DNA of 64,000 nucleotides from Acidobacteriota bacterium. GTDB taxonomy: Bacteria > Acidobacteriota > Terriglobia > Acidiferrales > UBA7541. Below are positions 9,210-18,719 of the stretch, piece by piece (within the stretch, counting starts at the first letter, position 1; every line of letters starts with the position of its first letter). The translations under genes were made by a program, and so were the position numbers. Location: the NCBI GenBank assembly GCA_013289825.1, contig JABCZF010000008.1:1-64000 (forward strand), given 5' to 3'. The notes under the pieces are model-generated. The model was not told the origin of the DNA. It saw only the letters and a program-made list of their open reading frames with translations, and did not search any database.

Positions 9210-9764
9210 CTACTTCTTCGCTTCAGCGAGTGCTTTCTCAATCGCGGTGGTGATTTCCGGCGAATCTGGCGTAATCGCGGGCTCAAAGCGGGCCATGACG
9301 CGGCCGTCCGGGCCGACTAGAAACTTGGTAAAATTCCACTGAATCTCGCCGCCGGTGTGAGGATTGGCGGTTTTGTCCGTCAGAAATTGGTAGAGCGGCG
9401 TCTTGTCGTCGCCTTTCACCGAGACTTTGGACATCATCGGAAAGGTGACGTTGTATTTGGTGGTGCAGAAGGTTTTGATTTCCTGATTCGTGCCTGGCTC
9501 CTGTGAGCCAAAATTGTTGGCCGGAATCCCGACGATAACGAGTCCGCGATCTTTGAATTTCTCATAAACGGATTCCAGAGCCGTATATTGCGGAGTGAAG
9601 CCGCAACGGCTCGCTACGTTCACCAGCAGGACGACTTTCCCTCTGTAAGCACCGAGCGGCGCCGGCTGCCCGTCGATCGAATTGAGGGTGAAGTCATAGA
9701 CGGACTTATCTGCAGCCATCAGCGCGGTAGCAAAGAACAGCAGAGCAAACAGCAACTTGATCAT
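9210..9764 (-). CDS. Glutathione peroxidase family protein, exported, Cys type
   Basis: 184 residues from the ATG at 9764, which has AGGAGG five bases upstream; an upstream start at 9809 lacks this and breaks the signal peptide. The first 17 residues form a signal sequence (MIKLLFALLFFATALMAA). Catalytic features: peroxidatic Cys54 in NVASRCGFT, the Gln motif in ANNFGSQEP, and the Trp/Asn motif IQWNFTKFLV. Bacterial enzymes of this kind usually use thioredoxin rather than glutathione. The catalytic residue is Cys, not Sec, in contrast to the peroxiredoxin at 28278. It stands alone, between the ABC operon and a divergent symporter gene. Confidence 0.93.
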   Translation of the reverse strand: MIKLLFALLFFATALMAADKSVYDFTLNSIDGQPAPLGAYRGKVVLLVNVASRCGFTPQYTALESVYEKFKDRGLVIVGIPANNFGSQEPGTNQEIKTFCTTKYNVTFPMMSKVSVKGDDKTPLYQFLTDKTANPHTGGEIQWNFTKFLVGPDGRVMARFEPAITPDSPEITTAIEKALAEAKK

Positions 9765-10068
9765 AATTCCTCCACACTCTCTTTTACCCTGATCCGCGGA
9801 CCACGGCAAATCGGACTGCTGCGCCTACCGGCCGGTACCGCCAGGGGCACCTTTCCAGCCCCTGCCGGGCAGCCAAACATTCATTGAGCCTGGTCCTGCC
9901 CTGTTATAGACTGCGCACGCAGAATTCCGGCCAAGGGCGGCAGGGTTGCACTTTGCTGAATGCACTTCAGCAAACCGGGGTTAGTGCGCAAAGCGCTCTC
10001 GCGAAGGCCACATCAACTGAGCAATAGATCCTAGCCGGCGCATGCCGGCGGATGCCGGGGAGGGACGG
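9765..10068. other. Divergent intergenic region, gpx / sugar symporter
   Basis: About 300 bp with no gene. A weak promoter-like pair for the rightward gene is TTGAGC at 9884 and TATAGA at 9905 with a short 15-bp spacer. The inverted repeat at 9952-9974 is listed separately. Confidence 0.4.
9952..9974. repeat. Perfect 9-bp inverted repeat, candidate operator
   Basis: Arms TTTGCTGAA and TTCAGCAAA surround TGCAC. The site is about 95 bp upstream of the symporter start and downstream of a weak promoter-like pair, a position suited to a repressor. No T-tract follows on either strand, so it does not look like a terminator. The regulator is unknown. Confidence 0.5.
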
Positions 10069-11745
10069 ATGCTGTTTGCATCGGAAGTCACGGTTGCACA
10101 CCAGAACGTAGCCACCTTGGATCTCGTAATCATCGGGATCTACTTCGCCATCGTGTTTGGCATCGGGATGTATTTTGCGAGGAGAGAACGAACCTCCGAA
10201 GACTACTTTCTTGCTGGCCGTGACATCGGCTGGTTTTTCATCGGTGCTTCCTTGTTCGTGTCGAACATCTCCACGGAGCACTTTATCGGTTTGTCGGGCA
10301 CGGGAGCTTCGTCCGGCTTGGCGGTTGGACATTTTGAGTGGCTCGCGTGCCTCATCCTGCTGGTTCTTGGCTGGGTGTTCGTGCCTTTCTACCTGCGCTC
10401 CAACGTATTCACCATGCCGGAATTCCTCGAGCGCCGGTTTAATCGCAATTGCGCCGTTTATCTAGCCGCTATCTCGATTATCGCTTACATTTTCACAAAG
10501 ATCTCCGTGCAACTCTACGCAGCGAGCGTTGTTCTGGAGCGCGTAGCCGGCTGGTCGCTTTGGAAAACAGCGGTCGTTCTGGTGATCGCCACCGGCATCT
10601 ACACCGTCGCCGGCGGGTTGGCGGCGGTCATCTATACAGATACCGTGCAAACCCTGATTCTGATTTGCGGCGCCGTCGCTTTGACAGTCATCGGTCTTCA
10701 CCGCGTAGGCGGTTTCGAACACCTGCGGACGATGGTGCCCGCCAGTTACTTTCACATGATGAGGCCGTCCACCGATAAGGATTTTCCGTGGACAGGCATA
10801 TTCTTTGGGGCGCCGATTCTTGGGATTTGGTATTGGTGCACGGACCAGGTGATTGTGCAGCGCGTGCTCTCCGCCCGCGATGAGGGCCACGCGAAGTTGG
10901 GCACGATTTTTGCAGGCTTTCTGAAAATATTGCCGGTCTTCATGCTCGTCCTGCCCGGCATAATCGCCTTCGCGCTTTTCCCTGACCAAGTGAAGAAGCC
11001 CGATTTCGCGTACCCAACACTGATCCTGAATCTGTTGCCCACTGGGCTTGTCGGGCTGGTGATGGCGGCCTTGCTTGCGGCTGTTATGGGCGCGATGAGT
11101 TCCGTATTTAACTCCGCATCCACCCTCGTAACTCTGGATTTCTACAAGAAGATTCGTCCGCAGGCTTCCGAAGGCCAGCTTGTTAATTTCGGCCGCATCG
11201 CCACCGTTTTCATGGTGCTGCTCGGACTGCTGTGGGTGCCTTTCATTCATTACATCAGCAGCCAGCTCTACATCTATTTACAGAGCGTGCAGGCGTATAT
11301 CAGCCCGCCGATTTCCGCCTGTTTTGTGCTGGGAATCTTGTGGCCGCGCCTGAACGGAGCGGGAGCCATCACCTCGCTTCTGACCGGCTTCGTATTGGGC
11401 GCCACGCGCTTCGTCTTGGAACTTGCTGACCGTGCGGCCGGCGGCCATTTCGAATCGCCCGTCGCGCGCTGGATCATCGACATGAATTTCCTGCACTACG
11501 CGATTTTCATGTTTGTGGTCTGCTCCCTCGTGCTGGTCACGGTCAGCCTGATGACCAAGGCGCCTGATCGTAAGCAACTTGCCGGACTGACTTTTGCGAC
11601 CGTCGACGAAAAGATCGAGACTACCGTCGTCGATCCGCGGCAGCGCAAACCTGCCAAGGAAACTCCGACCGAACATCGCCTCAACATTTTCTTTAGTCTC
11701 TTGTTGCTCGGAACCGTGATTGGCTTGTGGATTTATTTCCGTTAG
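10069..11745 (+). CDS. Sodium:solute symporter (SSS family, SGLT-like sugar transporter)
   Basis: 558-residue integral membrane protein with about 13-14 hydrophobic segments. The start at ATG 10069 is preceded by GGGGAGGGACGG; an ATG at 10042 lies upstream without such a site. Family motifs: TSEDYFLAGRDIGWFFIGAS near the N-terminus, SNISTEHFIGLSG, YTVAGGLAAVIYTD, WYWCTDQVIVQRVLSA and AAVMGAMSSVFNSASTLVT. The WYWCTDQ(V/I)IVQR motif is typical of the glucose/galactose branch. It precedes an uncharacterised gene and a secreted alpha-glucosidase on the same strand, so uptake of released glucose driven by sodium is the likely role. Confidence 0.92.
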   Translation: MLFASEVTVAHQNVATLDLVIIGIYFAIVFGIGMYFARRERTSEDYFLAGRDIGWFFIGASLFVSNISTEHFIGLSGTGASSGLAVGHFEWLACLILLVLGWVFVPFYLRSNVFTMPEFLERRFNRNCAVYLAAISIIAYIFTKISVQLYAASVVLERVAGWSLWKTAVVLVIATGIYTVAGGLAAVIYTDTVQTLILICGAVALTVIGLHRVGGFEHLRTMVPASYFHMMRPSTDKDFPWTGIFFGAPILGIWYWCTDQVIVQRVLSARDEGHAKLGTIFAGFLKILPVFMLVLPGIIAFALFPDQVKKPDFAYPTLILNLLPTGLVGLVMAALLAAVMGAMSSVFNSASTLVTLDFYKKIRPQASEGQLVNFGRIATVFMVLLGLLWVPFIHYISSQLYIYLQSVQAYISPPISACFVLGILWPRLNGAGAITSLLTGFVLGATRFVLELADRAAGGHFESPVARWIIDMNFLHYAIFMFVVCSLVLVTVSLMTKAPDRKQLAGLTFATVDEKIETTVVDPRQRKPAKETPTEHRLNIFFSLLLLGTVIGLWIYFR

Positions 11746-11768
11746 GAGCCCTCGCGGACAGGAAACGA

Positions 11769-12323
11769 ATGAAAACTTCTGCCATCCGGGCCTTGAAACC
11801 TAACGTTACTCAGGAAGAGGCAGTGCGCTTCTTCCGTTCAGGCGTCTTCCGTGCGGCTTATTGGAGGATTCGCAGCGGTCCGTTGCAGCGAATCGCAGAT
11901 GCTTACGTGCCTTTCTGGGTTTATCGCGTGCGCTACGCAATGGTTGGCGCGGTGAGCACCCGTATATTCGCTCTGGACGCGGTGCATGGGACGCTGGACC
12001 TCTACGAATTTCCGCAAGTACCACGCGAGGAGGAATTGCTCGCCATTGAAACGCGGAATCGGCTCATGCCTCGTTTGGCGCCGGAGGCCGCTCGGGAACT
12101 TCTCAGGATGAAAGTTCTGCGCGTGCTTTTCCAGCAGGGCTTTTTCAAACTGCGCGCTCTGAGAGTGGACATTGAGCGCATGCCTGTTGAACTGCACCTG
12201 CCGTATTGGCTGGCTTTTTACGGAAGCAATGGCGCGGCAAAATGCCGCGTCATGGACGCGGTGCGGCGCCGTATCGAAGGCGCCAAGGCTGCGTCCTTTT
12301 TTGAGGAATGGCTCGCCACATAG
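11769..12323 (+). CDS. Uncharacterised protein in the sugar-use operon
   Basis: 184 residues from ATG 11769 (GGACAGGAA upstream). I do not recognise a named family. No signal peptide or membrane segment is seen; it is basic and probably cytoplasmic. Notable blocks are VPFWVYRVRYAM, TRIFALDAVHGTLDLYEFP, ELLRMKVLRVLFQQGFFKLR and ELHLPYWLAFYG, all rich in aromatic residues. It lies 23 bp after the symporter and its end is 83 bp before the GH31 start, so it is probably co-expressed with both. A structural or regulatory role in sugar use can only be guessed. Confidence 0.75.
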   Translation: MKTSAIRALKPNVTQEEAVRFFRSGVFRAAYWRIRSGPLQRIADAYVPFWVYRVRYAMVGAVSTRIFALDAVHGTLDLYEFPQVPREEELLAIETRNRLMPRLAPEAARELLRMKVLRVLFQQGFFKLRALRVDIERMPVELHLPYWLAFYGSNGAAKCRVMDAVRRRIEGAKAASFFEEWLAT

Positions 12324-12406
12324 CGAAACTCGCCATGCGTGCTGCCTGGCGCGGGCGTACTCCAGGCGAAGATTCTTCCCACCAGCCTCAGGGAAAGAGG
12401 GACAGC

Positions 12407-14842
12407 ATGCCACGTCTTGCCGGTTGGAGCGGAGTCACCCTGCTGCTCTCGGCGATCAGCGGAAGCAGCACAGCAGCAACGGGCTGGCAGCATATTGGAG
12501 ATGTGCAGCACGTGGAAATACGCAAGGACGGCGTCGAACTGACGGCCGGTTCCGCCAAGCTGCGCGTCACGGTTTTTCGCGAGGGAGTGATACGGGTTCG
12601 CCTCGCGCCGCAAGGTTCCTTCCCTAAAGACTTTTCCTGGGCGGTGATTGAGTCTCCGGACCCTCCGGCGATCAGCGTCCTAGAAGGAAAGAACGAACTG
12701 CGCATGACCGCGGGACGCGTGGTTGTCATCGTCAAGAAAGCGCCTCTGCTGATCACTTTCGCGGACTTGGCCGGCAATGTCCTTCTCGCCGATGAGCCGT
12801 CCTTGCCCATGGCTTGGGATGGCACGTACATCCACGCCTGGAAGCGAATGCCTTCTGAGGAGAATTATTTTGGCCTCGGCGACAAACCGGGTCCCATGAA
12901 CCATCGCAACCACGCCTACACGATGTGGAATACCGATTTTTATGGCTGGCAAGAATCTGACGATCCGCTGTACAAGTCAATTCCATTTTTCATCGGCCTT
13001 CACAAAGGCACGGCTTATGGCGTTTTCTTTGACAACACTTACCGCAGCAGTTTCGACTTCGGAAAAGAGTCGCCTGATTATTTCTCTTTTGGAGCGGAGG
13101 GCGGCGAGCTGAACTACTACTTTATCGCCGGCCCGGAGCCCAAGAAAATTGTCCAGCTATTCACCGCTCTTGTTGGACGTACGCCGCTTCCTCCGCTCTG
13201 GTCGCTCGGCTACCAGCAGAGCCGCTACAGCTATTACCCAGAAGCGCGCGCCCGCGAAATTGTGCAAACCCTTCGCGATAAGAAAATCCCTGCGGACGCT
13301 ATTTATTTCGATATTGACTACCAGGAGGGCAACGCGCCATTTACCGTCAACCGCGAGTATTTTCCGCACTTTGAAAAGATGATTGCGGACTTTCGCGCGC
13401 AGGGCATGCGCACCATTCTCATCACCGACCTGCACATCAAAAAAGATCCTGACCACGGCTATGCGCCTTACGATTCCGGGATCAAAAATGACGTCTTCGT
13501 CAAAAGCCGCGACGGTTCCTTGTATGTCGGCAAAGTGTGGCCGGACGACAGCGTCTTTCCGGATTTTACGCTGACGCGTGTGCGCGACTGGTGGGGCGGC
13601 CTTTACAGAGATTTTCTGAACATGGGCGTCGCGGGTTTCTGGAACGATATGAACGAGCCCTCGACCTTCCAGACTCTTTCCAAAACCATGCCGCTCGATA
13701 ATGTTCACCGGCTTGACGACGGCACGGCACTTGATCATCGCGCCATTCACAACGTCTTCGGAATGGAAAATGCCCGGGCAACCTACGACGGCCTGCTCAA
13801 ATTGCGGCCTGACGAGCGGCCTTTTGTCCTGACGCGCGCAGCCTATGCGGGCGCTGAGCGTTATGCAGCTACCTGGACCGGTGACAACAGCGCTACTTGG
13901 AATCATATCGGAATGAGTATTCCACAGATCATGAGTCTCGGGATTTCCGGTTATTCGCTTCTTGGCGCGGATGTCGGCGGATTTGCTGGCTCTCCGCCTG
14001 CCGATCTTCTGACCCGCTGGTACGAGTTGGGCGTGTTCTATCCGATGTATCGCGATCACGCCGCGAAGGGCACTGCCGATCATGAGCCATGGGCGAGCGG
14101 CCCCGAACAGGAGGCCATCCGCAAACGCTACATCGAGCTGCGTTACCGACTGCTTCCTTATATCTATACGGCGATGGAAGAAACCTCGCGCACCGGCGTT
14201 CCTTTGATGGAGCCAATCTTTCTTGAGTATCCCCAGGCACAGGATCTCTACGCCGAGGACCACGAGTTCCTCTTCGGCCGTGATCTCTTCGTTGCGCCAG
14301 TCGTCGCAGAAAGGGTTGACGCGCAGGACGTTCATCTGCCGCCGGGTGACTGGTACGACTTCTGGAACGCAGAAATACACTCGAGCAAGGACCAGATTCG
14401 ATTGCATCCGACGCTTGCGGAAACGCCGCTTTACGTGCGAGCCGGCGCGATCATTGCCATGCAGCCCGTCGTCGAAAGCACGAACGAGAAGCCGGATGGT
14501 CCGCTCGAACTGCGCGTTTATATGGGCGACGACTGCCACGGGACGCTCTATCAGGATGACGGGCACACGTTGGCCTACCAAAAGGGAGACTTCTTGCGCG
14601 TGAATTTCACTTGCGAGGTGTCTCAGCGGGAAATGACCGTTACCAGTAGCATAGAGAAAAGTGCGTATCAGCCCTGGTGGAACAGCACGCAGCTAGAAAT
14701 CTATGGGGCGGGCGCCGAGCCGAAAGAAGTGCACATCGGCGATCGCTTGATCCACGATTGGCGCTTCGACGGCCAAGCCCATTCGATCACGCTCACTGTT
14801 CCGGACGCTCTTAAGAACTGGAACGTCCGTGTGAGTTTCTGA
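12407..14842 (+). CDS. GH31 alpha-glucosidase, secreted
   Basis: 811 residues from ATG 12407, with GGGAAAGAGG upstream and an N-terminal signal (SGVTLLLSAISGSSTAA). An in-frame ATG at 12308 would bury the signal. N-terminal galactose-mutarotase-like domain with NYFGLGDKPGPM; catalytic barrel with YQQSRYSYYPE and PADAIYFDIDYQEG; nucleophile motif GFWNDMNEPS (Asp414) and acid/base motif WTGDNSATW (Asp493), then GADVGGFAG and the C-terminal beta domains. All catalytic features are intact and length is usual. It should release glucose from maltodextrins or related alpha-glucans outside the cytoplasm, feeding the symporter upstream. Confidence 0.94.
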   Translation: MPRLAGWSGVTLLLSAISGSSTAATGWQHIGDVQHVEIRKDGVELTAGSAKLRVTVFREGVIRVRLAPQGSFPKDFSWAVIESPDPPAISVLEGKNELRMTAGRVVVIVKKAPLLITFADLAGNVLLADEPSLPMAWDGTYIHAWKRMPSEENYFGLGDKPGPMNHRNHAYTMWNTDFYGWQESDDPLYKSIPFFIGLHKGTAYGVFFDNTYRSSFDFGKESPDYFSFGAEGGELNYYFIAGPEPKKIVQLFTALVGRTPLPPLWSLGYQQSRYSYYPEARAREIVQTLRDKKIPADAIYFDIDYQEGNAPFTVNREYFPHFEKMIADFRAQGMRTILITDLHIKKDPDHGYAPYDSGIKNDVFVKSRDGSLYVGKVWPDDSVFPDFTLTRVRDWWGGLYRDFLNMGVAGFWNDMNEPSTFQTLSKTMPLDNVHRLDDGTALDHRAIHNVFGMENARATYDGLLKLRPDERPFVLTRAAYAGAERYAATWTGDNSATWNHIGMSIPQIMSLGISGYSLLGADVGGFAGSPPADLLTRWYELGVFYPMYRDHAAKGTADHEPWASGPEQEAIRKRYIELRYRLLPYIYTAMEETSRTGVPLMEPIFLEYPQAQDLYAEDHEFLFGRDLFVAPVVAERVDAQDVHLPPGDWYDFWNAEIHSSKDQIRLHPTLAETPLYVRAGAIIAMQPVVESTNEKPDGPLELRVYMGDDCHGTLYQDDGHTLAYQKGDFLRVNFTCEVSQREMTVTSSIEKSAYQPWWNSTQLEIYGAGAEPKEVHIGDRLIHDWRFDGQAHSITLTVPDALKNWNVRVSF

Positions 14843-14846
14843 TCGT

Positions 14847-16811
14847 TCAATCTAGCAGAAAAATGGAAATGGATTGTGAGGGCACGGCGATCTGGGCTTC
14901 GGCGTTAGCTAGGTCCGCTGTTGCCTGACCGAGAAAGCGAGTGAAACCAGCCGCGCCCTGAGCTGGCGTGTCGTGAAGGGGAAGTTTCAGCCTCCGAGGT
15001 TCAGCGGAATTGTTGAAGACTACAAGCACGCGTTCTTCCTCGGTTTCCCGCATAAACACATAAGCGGTCTCGTCAGAGAAGAGGTGCCACAGTTTTCCGC
15101 TATGCAGAGCGGGATGTTCACGCCGCAATCGCAATAACGATTGCACATAGGCGAAAAGATCCTGCTGTTCCGCGGTGCGCCCTTCCGCGGAGAAGGCATT
15201 CTGCAGATCGCCCGGCCAGCCGCCTGGAAAATCACGCCGGTTGTCCGGGTCGCCGCCGCCGGGGATCCCGATTTCGTCGCCGTAATAGAGCTCGGGGATC
15301 CCGCGCAAAGTGAGCGTCAGACCAAACGCTAGCTTGAGCCTCGCCGTCGAACTTCCGGCCGCGCTCAGAAAGCGCGGCACATCGTGATTCGCGAAAAATG
15401 TCACCAGCGAATCCGGATGGACATATAACGAATCGTGGCGCAGAACATCCGCGATGCGCCCTACAGGCGCCTCCCGCAACAGGACATCCCGAAGCGTGAA
15501 AAACAGCGGAAAATCAAACAAAGTGTTTAACCCGGAATCGATGCCGTCGAAACGCTTCTGGCCTCCTGCAAAAAAGGATGTGACGCTCGGGTCAGGGTGG
15601 AAGACTTCGCCGACGGTCGTCAGATATGGATAGATTTGGTGTAGCCCGGCATGCCAAGCGGACCAAAACTTACGGGAAACGTACGGAAAAGTATCCAGAC
15701 GATAGCCATCCAAACCCGAAGTCTCCGCCCACCAAATGCTGTCTTGCAAAAGAAATTCGGCAACCACGGGGTTTTCCGTATTCAAGTCGGGCAGGATGTT
15801 GAAGAACCAGCCTTCCGTCAGATTCCGCGAAAGCCGCGGCGGCGCGTGCGGATCGATGAGCGCCTCGAATGGATCATTGGCAATCGTTGGTTTGTCCGTC
15901 TTTCCGTAGAAAGTGCCGTTGGGACCAGCGGAGGAATCCGCATGATGTTGCTGCGTGCCGTGGAACCAATCCCGCAGCGGCGGCTCGGCCACCCAGGGAT
16001 GTTTCGGCCCGACGTGGTTCGGCACAAGGTCGAAAAAAATCTTCATGCCTTGCTTGTGCGCTTCCGCGACGAGATTCTGATAGTCCTGGATCGTTCCAAG
16101 ATGCGGATCCACCGCGTAAAGATCCACGGCGCCATAACCGTGATAGTCCTGGGCCGCGCCGTTTTTTAGGATGGGCGTCAACCATAGGGCGGTCACGCCG
16201 AGATCCTTTAAGTAAGTAAGATGCTCGCGAATACCGCGAAGGTCGCCGCCGTGATATGCGCGCGGATTCGCACGGTCATGCGTGCCACGAACTTCAGCCG
16301 GTTCATCATTCGTGGGATCACCGTTCGCGAAGCGGTCCGGCATGATGAGATAAATCACATCTTCCTGCGACAGCCCCTGGAATCTTCCGAGCTTCATCGC
16401 GCGAGCGGCTACCGGCAGTTCAAACGAAGTTGTGCCTGTCGCTGTGGTGATGCGGCATACCGCGGTACCGGATTTTGCGTCGGCCCCGATCTTCAACCAA
16501 ACGAACAAGTAGTGGCCGGCAGCTGTCGCTTGAGTGCGTTCCACTAAAATGCTCGGCAAGTTGCAGGCAACACGGGTGGCCTCGAGGTCGTGCCCGGAAA
16601 GCAACAACATCACCTCAGGAGTCAGATTGGCCCACCACGAAGGAGGCTCGACTTTTGTCACCACCGGTGCGTTGGCATCCAGTGTCTGCGCTGGTTCAGC
16701 CGGGATGGACAGAACTGCGGAACTCCAAGCGAGGCCAGCCGCCGCTATCAAGAGAATTCGAATTCGGCGGTTCTGAACCGATGGCCAGAGTAAAAAAACT
16801 GAGGGTTTCAC
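14847..16811 (-). CDS. GH13 alpha-amylase family enzyme (neopullulanase/cyclomaltodextrinase-like), secreted
   Basis: 654 residues. The N-terminal hydrophobic segment at 18-36 suggests export. An immunoglobulin-like domain (about 48-135) precedes the barrel. GH13 regions: DLVPNHVG (region I, about 261-268), GYRLDTFPY with nucleophile Asp373, GEVF with acid/base Glu402, and FFANHD with Asp477. The PYHGGDLRGI-like segment reads YHGGDLRGIREHL. A C-terminal beta domain ends with SISIFLLD. Features fit the neopullulanase/SusA branch that acts on maltodextrin, pullulan or cyclodextrin. It converges on the GH31 gene with a 4-bp gap and lies downstream of the CBM9-like gene, with which it probably forms an operon. 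Confidence 0.93.
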   Translation of the reverse strand: MKPSVFLLWPSVQNRRIRILLIAAAGLAWSSAVLSIPAEPAQTLDANAPVVTKVEPPSWWANLTPEVMLLLSGHDLEATRVACNLPSILVERTQATAAGHYLFVWLKIGADAKSGTAVCRITTATGTTSFELPVAARAMKLGRFQGLSQEDVIYLIMPDRFANGDPTNDEPAEVRGTHDRANPRAYHGGDLRGIREHLTYLKDLGVTALWLTPILKNGAAQDYHGYGAVDLYAVDPHLGTIQDYQNLVAEAHKQGMKIFFDLVPNHVGPKHPWVAEPPLRDWFHGTQQHHADSSAGPNGTFYGKTDKPTIANDPFEALIDPHAPPRLSRNLTEGWFFNILPDLNTENPVVAEFLLQDSIWWAETSGLDGYRLDTFPYVSRKFWSAWHAGLHQIYPYLTTVGEVFHPDPSVTSFFAGGQKRFDGIDSGLNTLFDFPLFFTLRDVLLREAPVGRIADVLRHDSLYVHPDSLVTFFANHDVPRFLSAAGSSTARLKLAFGLTLTLRGIPELYYGDEIGIPGGGDPDNRRDFPGGWPGDLQNAFSAEGRTAEQQDLFAYVQSLLRLRREHPALHSGKLWHLFSDETAYVFMRETEEERVLVVFNNSAEPRRLKLPLHDTPAQGAAGFTRFLGQATADLANAEAQIAVPSQSISIFLLD

Positions 16812-16876
16812 CCGAGAAGCATAGAAAAAAAGGAGGCACAGCGCCAGTGTTGTGTCTGCTGGCTCGGAGCGTCTAA

Positions 16877-17536
16877 CTAGGTCTCGAATACGAGTGTGTC
16901 GAATGCCTCAGGGACATGGAAATTCGGCACCGTCGTTCCCGTCGGTCGCCATGCCGAGTAGAAACGCGGCTCGGTGGCCCCTTCGACGCGAAAGAAATTA
17001 ACGCGCCAAGCTTTCGTCGGATCGAATTGTGCTGTCAGACTCTTCATGGGCAACGCCATCTCTGCCATCCAAGTTTTGCTGTGCTCGTCGACCTTGACAC
17101 GCCGCCGCAATCCGCTCCGTAGGTTACGTTTTTCTCCCGGCCCGATGTCCAAATCAATCCAGAAGCCGTTAGGACTCACTTCAAACTCTTTGTAGTGCGG
17201 GCCATTCGACCCGGCCGGTTGCAGAAACACTTCCACAACGTCGCGGTCCCACAGTTGGTCCCGCCGGCCGCTTGGTTCGGCATCTGGAAAAACCGTGACG
17301 CTGCGATAGTGCGCGAGAAATCTCAGGTAGAGAACCTCGCGAGTCCACAGCAGCCGCACCTCCGTTTCTCGTTTCCGATCGGCATGCTTGCCCTGCCAGT
17401 CTTGACGGAAGCGCATCGCCGGAGCGTTTCTCCACGCTCGATCGGCAGGAAATCCTTCCGCATCGACCCTGCCGTCAAACTGCAGCGCAGTGGCCGTTTC
17501 AGTCTTCCGAGCCGTTGATGGTTTGCCAGTTACCAC
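16877..17536 (-). CDS. CBM9-like carbohydrate-binding domain protein
   Basis: About 219 residues from a GTG at 17536 that follows a G-rich tract; the frame is open much further upstream, but that part has no family character and overlaps the crotonase gene. Recognisable blocks: DGRVDAEGFPADRAW, TEVRLLWTREVLYLRFLAH, RDQLWDRDVVEVFLQP, YKEFEVSPNGFWIDLDIG, and KAWRVNFFRVEG near the end. This is the carbohydrate-binding family 9-like fold found on xylanases and as stand-alone domains. No signal peptide is evident with this start, so the start or location may be wrong. The GH13 gene follows 65 bp downstream. Confidence 0.75.
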   Translation of the reverse strand: MVTGKPSTARKTETATALQFDGRVDAEGFPADRAWRNAPAMRFRQDWQGKHADRKRETEVRLLWTREVLYLRFLAHYRSVTVFPDAEPSGRRDQLWDRDVVEVFLQPAGSNGPHYKEFEVSPNGFWIDLDIGPGEKRNLRSGLRRRVKVDEHSKTWMAEMALPMKSLTAQFDPTKAWRVNFFRVEGATEPRFYSAWRPTGTTVPNFHVPEAFDTLVFET

Positions 17537-17801
17537 GAAGTGCCCCCCGCGAGATAAGAAAGTCGTAGCCCAGCATACCTGCAAACGGAAATGTAATACC
17601 GGGGGGAAACCGCTCGCTGTCCGGAGAATGGCACGAAGCAATACAGTAACAGGCAAATCAAGACGTTTGAGCAGCAAACCGTTTGCGCACGCGTCCATTC
17701 CCTGCTCCGAACCGTGAAGCGCCGCCGTGGTAGCATGCCAATTGGTCCTTTCCAACCGCTGCTTAACACAAGTCAGTGGCAATTTCCAAGGGGGTCGGGA
17801 C

Positions 17802-18626
17802 ATGATTGAGCCGGTTGAAGAGCAGGAGTATTCCTCGCGACCCGAAAAGCGCACACCAGAGCAATTCGAATTCATCAAGATGCGCATCGACGGCAGCGTC
17901 GCGCGCATAACGCTCAACCGTCCCGAACACAATCTCCTCAACGAAGCGTTTCTGCGCGAGCTCTCGGAGGGAATCACGTTCGCGGGCCAGAGCCCTGGAG
18001 TGAAGCTGGTCGTTCTTGATTCCGCGTGCAAAGTGTTTTGCGGCGGCATCGACATCGGGGAGTACACCTCCGAGCGCGTGTTTCAGATGCTGGACGCGTT
18101 TTATGCGGCCTTCATCGGCATGCTGGAAGTCGGCAAGCCCGTGATTTGTGTGGTCAACGGACCGGCCATCGGCGGCGGCGCGGAACTCGCGGCTTTTGGT
18201 GATCTGGTCATTGCTACTCCGAAAGCGCGTTTCGCGCAGCCGGAGATTTCCATCGGAGTATTTCCGCCGCTTGCGTCGACCATTCTCCCCTTTCTCGTTG
18301 GGCCGAAGAGAGCGCTTGAAATCGTCCTGACCGGAGAAGCCATAAGCGCCGAGCGCGCTCTGGACTTGGGTCTGGTAAACCGTCTCGTTCCCGAAGCCAA
18401 GCTCGAGCAGACCGTGAATGAATTGACCGAGCGCATCGCCTCGCACTCTGGTCCCGTACTGACCATGGCCAAGAAAGCGATTCTCAGCGGCATGGGGCTT
18501 TCGCTGCGAGACGGCATGAAAAACTCCATGAATATTTTTCTCAACGAGCTGTACCGCCTTGAAGATTCTCAAGAGGGACTTCGCGCACTCGTCGAAAAGC
18601 GCAAACCAATCTGGAAGAATCGCTAA
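17802..18626 (+). CDS. Enoyl-CoA hydratase/isomerase family protein (crotonase)
   Basis: 274 residues from ATG 17802, with AAGGGGGTCGGG upstream. Crotonase core: RITLNRPEHNLLNEAFLREL, the oxyanion-hole segments CKVFCGGIDIGEY and NGPAIGGGAELAAFGDLVIA, then FAQPEISIGVFPPLASTILP and GEAISAERALDLGLVNRLVP. The usual catalytic Glu position after the second oxyanion loop is not obviously conserved as in classic hydratases; the sequence recalls dienoyl-CoA hydratase-like members. The substrate is unknown. It stands alone, tail-to-tail with the ADOP remnant. Confidence 0.9.
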   Translation: MIEPVEEQEYSSRPEKRTPEQFEFIKMRIDGSVARITLNRPEHNLLNEAFLRELSEGITFAGQSPGVKLVVLDSACKVFCGGIDIGEYTSERVFQMLDAFYAAFIGMLEVGKPVICVVNGPAIGGGAELAAFGDLVIATPKARFAQPEISIGVFPPLASTILPFLVGPKRALEIVLTGEAISAERALDLGLVNRLVPEAKLEQTVNELTERIASHSGPVLTMAKKAILSGMGLSLRDGMKNSMNIFLNELYRLEDSQEGLRALVEKRKPIWKNR

Positions 18627-18719
18627 GCTCGTTCTGCAATGCCGCTCATGTCCGATCCGAGGAAAAACCTCCTGGCGAACCCTGGCTGCATCGGGCGTGC
18701 CCGTTGCTCGGGCAAAGAA

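Noticed and set aside
17698..17801. Longer N-terminus of the CBM9-like gene, from ATG 17698 or further upstream
   Set aside because: The added part shows no domain character and extends toward or into the crotonase gene on the other strand.
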